This document shows, piece by piece, positions 33,444 through 42,329 of a stretch of 64,000 nucleotides of DNA. Each line of letters starts with the position of its first letter. The stretch's first letter is position 1. The notes beneath the pieces were generated by a model. That model had not been told where the DNA came from. It saw only the letters and a list, made by a program, of their open reading frames with translations, and did no database searches. Origin of the DNA: Butyricicoccus_A sp963588905 (GTDB taxonomy: Bacteria; Bacillota; Clostridia; Oscillospirales; Butyricicoccaceae); NCBI GenBank assembly GCA_963588905.1, contig CAVAJF010000015.1, positions 62,001 through 126,000 of the forward strand, in the 5' to 3' direction. The position numbers and the translations under genes are program-made.

Positions 33444-34310
33444 ATGAGAACGGAAAAGATTGCATTGCTGACGGATTCCTGTGCAGACATTCCGGTAGAG
33501 GTTGCAAGAAAAAATCATATTTATGTCGTTCCGTTTACGATTACATTTGACGAAGGCTCGTATCAGGACGGTGTGGATATTTTTCCGGACGATGTGTATC
33601 GTCGACAGCCGAATGAGACCATTAAAACATCGCTGCCATCCGGCGCCGTGATTGAGGACACGCTGCACAAGATCAAAGAAGACGGATATACCAAAGTTAT
33701 TGCGATTATGCTGTCCAGTGGTTTGAGCGGCGGCTATCAGATTGTGCGGATGCTCGGCGAAGAGGATGAAGATTTGGAAGTTGCAGCATTTGACTCGATG
33801 AGTGCCAGCTTGGGCGAAGGCGTCATGGTGCTGACGGTTGCTCGCTGGATTGAAGAGGGCAGATCGTGGGAGGAAATGCTTGCACTGATGCCGCGCATGA
33901 TGAAGAATGTGTATCCATATTTTTCTGTCGATACCCTGGAGTATCTCAAGCGCGGCGGCCGTATTGGAAAAATCACGGCAATGGCAGGAACAGCCCTTGG
34001 CATCAAGCCGATTCTTGCGTTTGAGCAGTCGGGCGAGCTGACAAGTATTCACAAGGTGCGCGGCAGACAGGCGGCGATGAAAAAACTGGTACAGGTTGCC
34101 GTGTCCAACTTACAGCCGAACAAACGGTATAATATCATGTGGGCACACGGCGGTACGCCGGAGGAAGGAGCACAGATTGCTGAAATGCTGCGCAAGGCAG
34201 CACCGGATTTCCAGCAGGAATTTTCCGGTGAAGTAGATTGTACTCTTGCTGCATATGTCGGACCACGGTTGATTGGTGCCGCTGTACAGGTACTTGATGA
34301 CGATATGTAA
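33444..34310 (+). CDS. DegV family fatty acid-binding protein
   Basis: A 288-residue cytoplasmic protein of the DegV/FakB type, which binds fatty acids and presents them to a fatty acid kinase. Motifs: IALLTDSCADIPVE at the N-terminus, VVPFTITFDEGSYQDGVDI, KTSLPSGAVIED, MLSSGLSGGYQIVRM, FDSMSASLGEGVMVL and LEYLKRGGRIGKITAMAGTALGIKPIL. GGGAGAGATAC precedes the ATG at 33444. No fatty acid kinase gene (fakA) is nearby. Confidence 0.93.
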   Translation: MRTEKIALLTDSCADIPVEVARKNHIYVVPFTITFDEGSYQDGVDIFPDDVYRRQPNETIKTSLPSGAVIEDTLHKIKEDGYTKVIAIMLSSGLSGGYQIVRMLGEEDEDLEVAAFDSMSASLGEGVMVLTVARWIEEGRSWEEMLALMPRMMKNVYPYFSVDTLEYLKRGGRIGKITAMAGTALGIKPILAFEQSGELTSIHKVRGRQAAMKKLVQVAVSNLQPNKRYNIMWAHGGTPEEGAQIAEMLRKAAPDFQQEFSGEVDCTLAAYVGPRLIGAAVQVLDDDM

Positions 34311-34318
34311 GATAAGAC

Positions 34319-34352
34319 GAAACCGGTGAGGGGAAACCTTCGCCGGTTTTTT
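34319..34352 (+). terminator. degV terminator
   Basis: AAACCGGTGAGG and CCTTCGCCGGTTT arms with one wobble pair, then TTTTTT. Confidence 0.75.
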
Positions 34353-34367
34353 GCATTCGGAAGGGAA

Positions 34368-34396
34368 TTGCAAATACAGGCGATTCAAGGTATGAT
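34368..34396 (+). promoter_or_regulatory. sbcDC promoter
   Basis: TTGCAA, 17-nt spacer, TATGAT, about 35 nt upstream of the sbcD start codon. Confidence 0.7.
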
Positions 34397-34430
34397 AGAA
34401 GCAGTGATTCCAACAGAAAGGGAGAACGTG

Positions 34431-35603
34431 ATGAAGTTTTTACATCTCGGAGATCTGCATCTCGGCAAACGGGTATATGGCTATTCTATGCTGGATGACC
34501 AGCGGTTTGCTTTGGAACAGGTCATTCGCATGGCAACAGAAAACCAAGTGGATGCTGTTGTCTTGGCGGGAGATATTTATGATAAGACGGTTCCGTCCGG
34601 CGAGGCGGTCTCGCTGTTTGATTGGTTTTTTACACAGCTATGTGAACGAGCTATTACGGTTTTGGCGGTGAGCGGCAATCACGATTCCGGCGAACGCTTG
34701 GATTTTGGCAAGACCCTGTTGTCTCAGCAGGGAATGCATCTGGTGGGAACCTTGGATGAAACAGTAGCCTCTGTCACTTTGGCGGATCAACAAGGCTGCC
34801 GCGTACAATTTCATCTGTTGCCGTGGCTGCGGCCGATGGAATGGCGCGAAAAATGGAACTTAACAGAGAGCACACAGCAATGTGTCATGCAAGAAGCACT
34901 CAGACGGGCAGCGTGGGAACAGAATGTACGGCATGTGCTGATTGCACATACCTTTGTGACAGTTGGCGGTGTGATGCCGGAACAGTCAGAATCGGAAATT
35001 CTTCCCGTCGGCGGCATAGACGCTGTGGATGCTGCCTTGTTTGATGCATATGATTATGTGGCACTGGGACATATTCACCGTCCGCAGCGGTTGGGACGAG
35101 ACAGTGTGCGGTATTGTGGCTCCCTGCTCAAATATTCGTTTTCTGAGGCACGATACCCAAAATCGGTACCACTTGTGACGATAAATCAAACCGGTGAAGC
35201 AGAGATTACCTTGCTGCCGCTGGCGCCGAAACGAGATTTGCGCGAGCTGCGCGGAAAATTACAGGATGTCGTTTCGGATTTGGTACAGCAGGCGGGAAAT
35301 CCCAACGATTATTTGCGAGTCATTTTGACCGATGATGAGGAATTGTACGATCCACAGGCGGTGCTGCGTGCCGTATATCCTAACTTGATGCGGTTGGATT
35401 TTGACAATATCCGCACGCAGACGGCGAATGCAGAGGGTCTGCAGCGCGAAGAGGCTGCGCGGCAGCTGACACCCGTCCAGCTATTTGAACAGTTCTTTTT
35501 GGAACAAAACGGAAAACCGATGACTGCATGGCAAAAGCAGCAAATTCTGCGGATTGGCAGAGAAATGGAGGCGAGCGATGAAGCCGATTCATTTGACGAT
35601 TAG
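34431..35603 (+). CDS. sbcD: SbcD exonuclease subunit (Mre11-like)
   Basis: A 390-residue Mn2+-dependent nuclease that works with SbcC to cut hairpins and protein-blocked DNA ends. Phosphodiesterase motifs: MKFLHLGDLHLGK (I), VLAGDIYDKTVPS (II), VLAVSGNHDSGERL (III), then ALGHIHRPQ and the cap region. The start is the ATG at 34431, after AAAGGGAGAACGTG. The 3' end overlaps sbcC by 26 nt. Confidence 0.95.
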   Translation: MKFLHLGDLHLGKRVYGYSMLDDQRFALEQVIRMATENQVDAVVLAGDIYDKTVPSGEAVSLFDWFFTQLCERAITVLAVSGNHDSGERLDFGKTLLSQQGMHLVGTLDETVASVTLADQQGCRVQFHLLPWLRPMEWREKWNLTESTQQCVMQEALRRAAWEQNVRHVLIAHTFVTVGGVMPEQSESEILPVGGIDAVDAALFDAYDYVALGHIHRPQRLGRDSVRYCGSLLKYSFSEARYPKSVPLVTINQTGEAEITLLPLAPKRDLRELRGKLQDVVSDLVQQAGNPNDYLRVILTDDEELYDPQAVLRAVYPNLMRLDFDNIRTQTANAEGLQREEAARQLTPVQLFEQFFLEQNGKPMTAWQKQQILRIGREMEASDEADSFDD

Positions 35604-38600
35604 TGCGTTTGGACCGTATTCCGATACCGTGACACTGGATATGCAGGCATTTGGCGGACAGGGCTTGTTTCTGATTACAGGAGATACCGGTGCCGGAAAG
35701 ACGAGCATTTTTGATGCCATTTGTTTTGCTTTGTTTGGCGAGGTCAGCGGTTCGCAGCGCGGCGCCGATCAATTGCGCTCGGATTTTGCCGCGCCGACAG
35801 CGGATACCTATGTCAAATTTACGTTCTCCCATGGCGGAAAGACGTATCAGATCCACCGAACACCAAAATATGAACGGCCTAAAAAACGGGGAACAGGTAC
35901 AGTTACCCAACAGCCCAACGCGGTCATGACAAATCCTGATGGCTCAGCCATTGCGGGAGCAACAGCGGTGACGGATGCGGTGCAGCAGTTGCTGGGTGTA
36001 GATTGCCGTTCATTTAAACAGATTTCCATGATTGCACAGGGAGAATTTATGAAGCTGCTCACGGCGGACAGTCAGTCCAGAGCAAAGATTATTCGCAATG
36101 TCTTTCACACCGAAGCGCTGGTGACACTGCAAAAGTGTATCAAGACGGAATACCTGACAAAGAATCGAACCTGCGAGGATACGCGTCGTGCACTGTCACA
36201 GTATGCAGAGGGCTTTCAATTGGAGCAGGAAGGAGAGATACAAGAGCTTTCCGAACTGCTCAAGCAAGTAAAAGAACAAAACAGTCGTGATGCGCAAACG
36301 ATAGAACGGTTAAACGCGCAATTGCATCAATTGCGCGCAGCGCGCACGGCGGCGACAGAAGCGGTTGTCAAAGCAGAAACACAGCTGCAAGCGCGAGAGA
36401 AATGGAACGCTGCCAAGCAGCAGCTGGCGCAGCTAGAGGCACAATTGCCTGCAATGCGCGCGCAAACCGAACGGCTGGAACGAGCACGCCAGGCGAGAGA
36501 CTTGGTACAGCCGCAGTGGCAGGCGTATCAGTCAGAACAGACGCGATGGGAGCAATTATCCAACCAAGTACAACAGCAAAAACACAATGTAGAACAATTG
36601 CAACAGCAAAGCGCATCGCTGGAACAGAAAAAACAGCAGGCAGAAGCACAGCTTCCGCAATTGGATCTGTTACAGCAGGAAATGACTCGCTTGCGTGATG
36701 CAAAACAGCAGGCAGAGCACTGGCGGGAGAAACAGGCACAGGCGAAAAAAGCGAGAAATTCTGCCAATTCCCTGCAAACGCGCCATCAACAGACGGCAAA
36801 TGCGTTACAGACGGAACGACAGCGCATAGAGATGCTACGCCAGCAGACGGTGCGCTTGCATGACTTGCAGATAGAATGCGAATCCCTGCGCAATCAGTGG
36901 AGAGAAGCATTTCAGTTAGAGAAGCAGCTGAAGAGCAAGGTGGGCTTGTTTACAGAGCTGACAGACAGCCAAACTCAGCTGAAAAGCCAGCAGGAAGCGT
37001 ATGGAAAACAGGAACACAGCTATCAGGCAGCAGAACAACAGTATCGCGCGGCGGAATTGTATTGGATGCGTGGACAGGCAGGTATTTTGGCGCAAGATCT
37101 GCGGGATCATGTGCCATGTCCTGTGTGCGGCGCGCTGGAGCATCCGCATCCGGCTCAGTTGCAGGCACAAGTGCCGACAGAGCAAGAATTGCAGACCCTG
37201 CGGGAACAGGCAGAGCACAGCCGCGCAGCATTGCAGCAGATCGGTGAGCAGGCAGCAGCAGCGCATTCGCGCGTAAAATCTGCCCAACATGCTGTCCGGC
37301 AGGCCATGCAGGACTTGTTTTATGAGCCGGAGACCACACAGGAACAGCTGTTACAGACGATTGCACAGAAAACGGTTGAGACCAAACAGCTCCTAGAGAA
37401 GGGAAAACGGGTTGCCGAGCAGGTCAGCCGCATGGAACAGATTGCCGCGCAGCTGCAAGAGGCACAGCAGCAATTGCCGGAACTGGAACAAGTGGCACAG
37501 CAGGCAGAACAAGCATATCATACGGCAGACCGTACTGCTGCTGCAATCGAAACGGAGGCGCAAACCATTCAAGACACCTTGCCCATGCGGGATCTTGCCG
37601 AAATGGATGCGAGATTGTGCGAGAAGCAGGCGGCCTATGATGCGCTGCATCAGCGCATCGAACAGGCGAAACAACAGTGGGAGAGCCATCAGCGCAAGCT
37701 GAGCAGCGCAGCCGAAGTCTATCGCTCTGTCTGTGTGCAGGAGCAGCAGCAACGGCAAATGACACAGACGGCTCAGACTGCATGGCGTGATGCTGTGCAT
37801 ACGGCTGGATTTGCAAGTGGAGAAGCTTATCAGGCGGCATTGCTGTCACCGGAAGCATTTCGAGATGCAGAACAGCAATGCCAGCAATTTTCTCAGCGAT
37901 TGACGACGGCGCGTTCAATGGAACGGGAATATGCTGCTGCCGTTCCGTCTGGGAAACCGGAAGACATCGAGCTACTGAGACAGCGGCGGGAACAGGCAGA
38001 GCGCATGTGTCAAGAGAAAGAACGGCTACACACACAATGTGCCGCACGAAGGGAAAACAATCAAGCGTTGCTCGCGCGCATTGGACAAATGCAGGACGAA
38101 TTGGAACAAGTGGAACAGCAGACTGCTGCTCTGCGCGAGCTGTCTCAGACGGCAAACGGCGAGCTGGCGGGAAAACAGAAGCTCATGCTGGAACAGTATG
38201 TACAGGCGGCCTATTTTGAGCGTGTGTTGCAGCGCGCCAATCTGCGCCTGCGTGATATGACGCAGGGACGCTATGAGATGCATCGGCGCAAAACAGCAGA
38301 GAATCATCGCAGTCAGTCGGGCTTAGATATTGACGTCATGGATTATTATACCGGCAAGCGGCGTTCGGTCAAAACACTGTCCGGCGGAGAATCGTTTCTC
38401 GGTGCATTGGCGTTGGCGCTTGGCATGTCGGATGTTATTCAGAGCTATGCAGGCGGTGTGCTGGTAGAGACTGTTTTTTTGGACGAGGGCTTTGGCACGC
38501 TGGACAGTGCGGCACTGGAGCAGGCGATTGGTGTGCTGGTTCGCCTGTCTGGCGGAAATCGGCTCATCGGCATTATCTCACATGTCACAGAGCTGAAAGA

Positions 38601-38670
38601 CCGGATTGGACGGCAGATTGTCGTTCGTCGCGGCGTCTCCGGCAGTACAGCAGAAATTTCTACGGGGTGA
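35578..38670 (+). CDS. sbcC: SbcC exonuclease subunit (Rad50-like ATPase)
   Basis: A 1030-residue SMC-like ATPase. Walker A is GDTGAGKTSIFD near residue 35; a Q-loop region (MIAQGEFMKLL) follows. Two long glutamine-rich coiled-coil arms (about 200-500 and 540-880) flank a zinc hook, CPVCG, at about residue 518. The ABC signature is LSGGESF and Walker B is VFLDEGFGTLD near the C-terminus. The ATG at 35578, after GGAGG, overlaps sbcD, so the subunits are translationally coupled. The coils are notably rich in Gln and Ala compared with the neighbouring genes. Confidence 0.95.
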   Translation: MKPIHLTISAFGPYSDTVTLDMQAFGGQGLFLITGDTGAGKTSIFDAICFALFGEVSGSQRGADQLRSDFAAPTADTYVKFTFSHGGKTYQIHRTPKYERPKKRGTGTVTQQPNAVMTNPDGSAIAGATAVTDAVQQLLGVDCRSFKQISMIAQGEFMKLLTADSQSRAKIIRNVFHTEALVTLQKCIKTEYLTKNRTCEDTRRALSQYAEGFQLEQEGEIQELSELLKQVKEQNSRDAQTIERLNAQLHQLRAARTAATEAVVKAETQLQAREKWNAAKQQLAQLEAQLPAMRAQTERLERARQARDLVQPQWQAYQSEQTRWEQLSNQVQQQKHNVEQLQQQSASLEQKKQQAEAQLPQLDLLQQEMTRLRDAKQQAEHWREKQAQAKKARNSANSLQTRHQQTANALQTERQRIEMLRQQTVRLHDLQIECESLRNQWREAFQLEKQLKSKVGLFTELTDSQTQLKSQQEAYGKQEHSYQAAEQQYRAAELYWMRGQAGILAQDLRDHVPCPVCGALEHPHPAQLQAQVPTEQELQTLREQAEHSRAALQQIGEQAAAAHSRVKSAQHAVRQAMQDLFYEPETTQEQLLQTIAQKTVETKQLLEKGKRVAEQVSRMEQIAAQLQEAQQQLPELEQVAQQAEQAYHTADRTAAAIETEAQTIQDTLPMRDLAEMDARLCEKQAAYDALHQRIEQAKQQWESHQRKLSSAAEVYRSVCVQEQQQRQMTQTAQTAWRDAVHTAGFASGEAYQAALLSPEAFRDAEQQCQQFSQRLTTARSMEREYAAAVPSGKPEDIELLRQRREQAERMCQEKERLHTQCAARRENNQALLARIGQMQDELEQVEQQTAALRELSQTANGELAGKQKLMLEQYVQAAYFERVLQRANLRLRDMTQGRYEMHRRKTAENHRSQSGLDIDVMDYYTGKRRSVKTLSGGESFLGALALALGMSDVIQSYAGGVLVETVFLDEGFGTLDSAALEQAIGVLVRLSGGNRLIGIISHVTELKDRIGRQIVVRRGVSGSTAEISTG

Positions 38671-38674
38671 TAGA

Positions 38675-39367
38675 ATGAATGACAATGAAATGCAGGTAAT
38701 TGCCACAATTCGCACGGATTTTCCGACAAAGTTCGGTATTCCGCGGCAAAGTGGCATTGTAGATACGCTGCGGGCGAAGATTGTATTTGAACCGGAATAC
38801 CGTAATCCCGATGCACTGCGAGGATTGGAGGATTTTTCCCATTTGTGGTTGATCTGGCAGTTTTCCGGCAATGCGCGCAGAAAAACATGGTCTCCGACCG
38901 TGCGGCCGCCGCGTCTGGGCGGCAATACGCGCATGGGCGTGTTTGCGACGCGCTCGCCGTTTCGACCTAATCCAATTGGTCTTTCCAGTGTGCGGATAGA
39001 AGAAATTCAGCTGCACACACAGGAAGGTCCGGTGATTTGGGTATCCGGTGCAGATCTGATGGATGGCACGCCGATTTATGACATCAAGCCATTTATTCCG
39101 TATGCCGATAACCATCCGGACGCAAAAGGTGGATTTACCAATGATACAAGCGGATACACGTTGACGGTAGATTTTCCGGAGCAATGGCTGAAACAGGTGC
39201 CGGAATCGCATCGGGAAGCCCTGTGCGGTGTGCTCGCACACGATCCGCGACCGTCTTATCAGCACGATCCGGCGCGCGTGTATGGCATGGAATTTGCGGG
39301 ACTGGAAGTGCGGTTTCGTGTTGACGGCGATCAATTGACCGTGTGTAGTGTTGCACCGATTGCATGA
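38675..39367 (+). CDS. trmO: tRNA (N6-threonylcarbamoyladenosine 37-N6)-methyltransferase
   Basis: A 230-residue TrmO/YaeB-type protein that methylates t6A at tRNA position 37 using S-adenosylmethionine. Signature segments: IATIRTDFPTKFGIPRQSG, LEDFSHLWLIWQFS, RPPRLGGNTRMGVFATRSPFRPNPIGLSSVRI, VSGADLMDGTPIYDIKPFIPYAD. Two residues follow the sbcC stop codon before the ATG; the ribosome site overlaps sbcC. It is probably the third gene of the sbcDC transcript. Confidence 0.94.
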   Translation: MNDNEMQVIATIRTDFPTKFGIPRQSGIVDTLRAKIVFEPEYRNPDALRGLEDFSHLWLIWQFSGNARRKTWSPTVRPPRLGGNTRMGVFATRSPFRPNPIGLSSVRIEEIQLHTQEGPVIWVSGADLMDGTPIYDIKPFIPYADNHPDAKGGFTNDTSGYTLTVDFPEQWLKQVPESHREALCGVLAHDPRPSYQHDPARVYGMEFAGLEVRFRVDGDQLTVCSVAPIA

Positions 39368-39403
39368 AAAAAGCAGGCATTTCTCATGGAAATGCCTGCT
39401 TTT
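39367..39403. terminator. Bidirectional terminator between trmO and the GH25 gene
   Basis: AAAAGCAGGCATTTC and GAAATGCCTGCTTTT arms around TCATG, with A- and T-rich flanks. Confidence 0.88.
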
Positions 39404-39415
39404 CTGTCTGCTTTT

Positions 39416-40804
39416 TTATGAGCCGAGCAAGGAAGAAGCAACGCCGGTCAAATAGTTTTTGAGGATCTGTGCACATTCGGCGCGCGTTGCGGAATCTTTC
39501 GGAGCCAGCTGCGTGCTGCTCTTGCCGGATATAATTTTGGAGGCAACAGCCCACTGCATGGCGTCTTGCGCATAAGAAGAAACCGAAGAAACATCACGGT
39601 ATTGGCTCAAATTTGCACGGATACTGGTGTCAAGCTGCTGCTGACTGGAATAGTGATACAGCACAACGGCAAAATCTTGCCGGGTAATCGGATCGTTTGC
39701 ACCAAACCGGTTATCCGGATAGCCGTTCATAATGCCGTTTTGCTGCGCCCACGCAACAGCATTGGCAAACCACTGGTCAGAGGTCACATCGGAAAAAGAC
39801 GACGGCTGTGTGACAGCCGGTGCACCGGAAAAGTTGTACAGCACCTGCGCCACCATAGCGCGGGTTAAAGAGATGTTCGGTGCAAATTGGGTAGAAGAGG
39901 TACCGTTCATCAGCCTGTTTTGGAAAGCAAATCGTACTGCAGGAGCAAACCAATCGGTTGACAGCACATCCTGAAAACCACAGGTAGGTGTCGGCGCAAT
40001 CAGATCGCCATGGGTCAGATAGAAATTACAGTCTACATCCGCAGAAATTCCTTGGACAGAGCCAGCCCGGGAATACTGCCAATAATCATAGTTGCTGAAA
40101 CTGGTGCTTGTGGTGTAGTGAGCCAACCAGATTTTTATGCCGCTATTTTGGATCTGTGTTCGATTCACATCATTGGTTAAAAAACTTTTCGTTGCATACA
40201 GCATGGGTTCGTATCCGGCATCACGAATGGTATTGCAGAAGGCAAGGACATTGGCTGTTTTTTCAGATTGGCTCAATCCTGCCTGATCCAGTCTGCCGGA
40301 ACCATCGGAGTATTCATAATCCATGACGATGGGCAGCTGAATATTCGCTGTCTTTACGCGGTCAAGAGCAAACTGTGCTTCTTCCACCGCCTCTGCTGTA
40401 TTGAGCGCCTGAGAAAAGACATACACACCGATGGGAATGCCGGCAGATGAAGCACCAGTCGAATATGTAGTAAAATTGGTATCCTCGTATAAAACACCGG
40501 AACTGGTGGCGCGGTATCCAACGCGCAGAAAGGCGAAATCGACGCCGTCTGTTTTGACAGCGTTCCAATCAATGGCACCGGTCCATTTGGAAACATCAAT
40601 GCCTTGATATATATCATAGCCATCCGGCAGCGTATAATTTTGACCGGTAAAATGACTGTATTGCGATACCGTGGAGGCAAATACTTTGCTGAATACATCG
40701 GAATCATAGGAAACGGGTTCTGTGTGTGGCTGTGCAGCAAAAGCGGTGACGGAACTGCAAATGCAGCAGGATAACAGGGCTGCAAGAAGTTGCTTCGATT
40801 TCAT
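39416..40804 (-). CDS. Secreted GH25 lysozyme with three SLH domains
   Basis: A 462-residue exported muramidase. A signal peptide spans about 1-23 (LLAALLSCCICSSVTAFA-AQ). The GH25 domain (about 65-270) shows GIDVSKWTGAIDW and the catalytic acids in the DYEY segment, with IWLAHYTT and YWQYSRAGSVQGISADVDCNFY near its end. Three S-layer-homology repeats follow (FQDVLSTDWFAPAVRFAFQNRLMNGTS, FSDVTSDQWFANAVAWAQQNGIMNGYP, YRDVSSVSSYAQDAMQWAVASKIISGK), which anchor it to cell-wall polymers. It probably remodels peptidoglycan during growth or sporulation. Two Spo0A-box-like motifs overlap its promoter. Confidence 0.93.
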   Translation of the reverse strand: MKSKQLLAALLSCCICSSVTAFAAQPHTEPVSYDSDVFSKVFASTVSQYSHFTGQNYTLPDGYDIYQGIDVSKWTGAIDWNAVKTDGVDFAFLRVGYRATSSGVLYEDTNFTTYSTGASSAGIPIGVYVFSQALNTAEAVEEAQFALDRVKTANIQLPIVMDYEYSDGSGRLDQAGLSQSEKTANVLAFCNTIRDAGYEPMLYATKSFLTNDVNRTQIQNSGIKIWLAHYTTSTSFSNYDYWQYSRAGSVQGISADVDCNFYLTHGDLIAPTPTCGFQDVLSTDWFAPAVRFAFQNRLMNGTSSTQFAPNISLTRAMVAQVLYNFSGAPAVTQPSSFSDVTSDQWFANAVAWAQQNGIMNGYPDNRFGANDPITRQDFAVVLYHYSSQQQLDTSIRANLSQYRDVSSVSSYAQDAMQWAVASKIISGKSSTQLAPKDSATRAECAQILKNYLTGVASSLLGS

Positions 40805-40835
40805 AGAGACACACCATCCTTTTCAAGTTTAGAAT

Positions 40836-40864
40836 AGTATGACATAGACTGTCGAAAGATGCAA
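40836..40864 (-). promoter_or_regulatory. Promoter of the GH25-SLH gene
   Basis: Minus strand TTGCAT (40864-40859), 17-nt spacer, CATACT (40841-40836), about 30 nt upstream of the start codon. Confidence 0.6.
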
Positions 40865-40874
40865 GCATTCGACA
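40850..40874. promoter_or_regulatory. Inverted pair of Spo0A-box-like motifs
   Basis: TGTCGAA (40850-40856) and TTCGACA (40868-40874) are two exact cores of the known Spo0A box, inverted and 11 nt apart, overlapping the -35 and upstream part of the GH25-SLH promoter. Spo0A is encoded in this window. Regulation is inferred. Confidence 0.5.
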
Positions 40875-40906
40875 AAAAAAGAACAGCAGTGCGAGACTGC
40901 TGTTCT
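40874..40906 (-). terminator. Terminator of the FHA-FtsW-PBP operon
   Basis: Minus-strand AGAACAGCAG and CTGCTGTTCT arms with a 7-nt loop, then T7, immediately after the PBP stop codon. Confidence 0.88.
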
Positions 40907-40919
40907 GAAAGTGCATCAA

Positions 40920-42329
40920 TTAGTTCTGCGAGTTGGAATCAGAAGTTTTGGAAGCATCATACTTTGCGGTTGCATTGAAAATATCCTCAATCTGATTCTT
41001 GTAATAGATACCGTCATGGTGCTGATCCGCAGCCATGATAACGACAACATACTGTGGCTCATTATTGGAATCCAACAGGGAAGTCACAATCCATGCATTA
41101 GTGCTCTTGCCGGTCTGAGCGGTACCTGTCTTTGCGGCAACGTGCCAGCCCTGATCGCCATAATAGCCGAAGCCATAATGATCTGCGGCAACCTCCATGC
41201 AGGAAACAACTTCATCAGCGGTTTCTTTTGAGGTGACGGTGGTTAGTTCTTCTGCCGAGTCTTTATAGGTATCATCCTTCGTGCCGTTTCCGGCAGTGAC
41301 GGACTTGATGAGATATGGCTTGAGCATCGTGCCATGGTTGACAATGGACTGACAAGCCATGGCCATGTACAGCGGCGTGACTTCGGTTCTGCCCTGACCG
41401 AAGGCAATGGAACCGACAACTTCATCACGTCTGTCTTCAAAATCCAGATTGGAGGTCAGCGTGGTGAAATCCAACGGAATGTCTTCGCCGAGCTTAAACT
41501 TGCGCAGGCTGGCTTCCAAATTGTCTGCACCCATCTCCAATGCTTTGGTGATGAAGTATACGTTGGAAGAGTTGCGGATCGCGCCCTTCAAACCGATAGA
41601 GCCGAAGGAACGGCTGTCATAGTTTGTGATGGTCTGACCATTCTTAAAGGTGTACGAACCGCGGTCGTTGACGTTGGTGCCGTCTACGCCGTTGTCGATG
41701 ACTGCGCAGGCAGTGATGATTTTAAAGTCCGAGCCTGGGGCAAAGGTCGATTTATATGCATTCGGCAAAAACAGACCGGTTTTCTGCGAGTATTCTGACC
41801 AATTATCCTCCAAATCAGACTGGATAAAGCTTGGTGTCGATGCCATCGAGACGATTTCACCGGTTTTTGCGTCGAGAACGACGGCCGCACCGTTTGCAAT
41901 GTCAGAAATAGCCGAATAGGTTGCGGTCTGCAAATCGGTATCCAATGTGGTTTGTACCGTATTGCCGACCTGCTTCTCACCGGATTTACATTTGCTAGAA
42001 ATCAGCTGCGTGTTAAACGTCTTTTCCAAACCAAAGGTACCATATGCCGGAGAATAATATCCGACGACAGTAGAAAACGCGCGCTGTTTGGTTTCTCCGT
42101 CGATATAGCTGCGATAGCCATTGGCTTTATTGGACCAGCTCAGCGGTGTGCCATTGCGGTCTGTGATGCTACCGCGGATATAGGTACGCTGCAGGGTCTC
42201 CTGACGGGCAGCCTCACGGCTTTCCGGATTACCGAGCGTCGTCCACACCAGACCGGCTGCGATTGCGATTGCGCAGATGAGAAACGCGCTTTGAATGCAC
42301 TGTACGCGCTTTTTGAAGCTTGGAGTCAT
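40920..42329 (-). CDS. Class B penicillin-binding protein (transpeptidase)
   Basis: A 469-residue peptidoglycan transpeptidase anchored by one N-terminal helix (about 9-31: CIQSAFLICAIAIAAGLVWTTLG). The active-site motifs are all present: SxxK as SDFK in FAPGSDFKII (about residue 200), SxN as SSN in IRNSSNVYF (about 255), and KTG in AAKTGTAQTGK (about 400). A short dimerisation segment precedes the catalytic domain, so the protein is smaller than PBP2 or FtsI and resembles actinobacterial PbpA. The start codon lies 101 nt inside the upstream ftsW-like gene; its SD (GGAAGGAGGG) is 13 nt away. It is the partner of that SEDS polymerase. Confidence 0.92.
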   Translation of the reverse strand: MTPSFKKRVQCIQSAFLICAIAIAAGLVWTTLGNPESREAARQETLQRTYIRGSITDRNGTPLSWSNKANGYRSYIDGETKQRAFSTVVGYYSPAYGTFGLEKTFNTQLISSKCKSGEKQVGNTVQTTLDTDLQTATYSAISDIANGAAVVLDAKTGEIVSMASTPSFIQSDLEDNWSEYSQKTGLFLPNAYKSTFAPGSDFKIITACAVIDNGVDGTNVNDRGSYTFKNGQTITNYDSRSFGSIGLKGAIRNSSNVYFITKALEMGADNLEASLRKFKLGEDIPLDFTTLTSNLDFEDRRDEVVGSIAFGQGRTEVTPLYMAMACQSIVNHGTMLKPYLIKSVTAGNGTKDDTYKDSAEELTTVTSKETADEVVSCMEVAADHYGFGYYGDQGWHVAAKTGTAQTGKSTNAWIVTSLLDSNNEPQYVVVIMAADQHHDGIYYKNQIEDIFNATAKYDASKTSDSNSQN

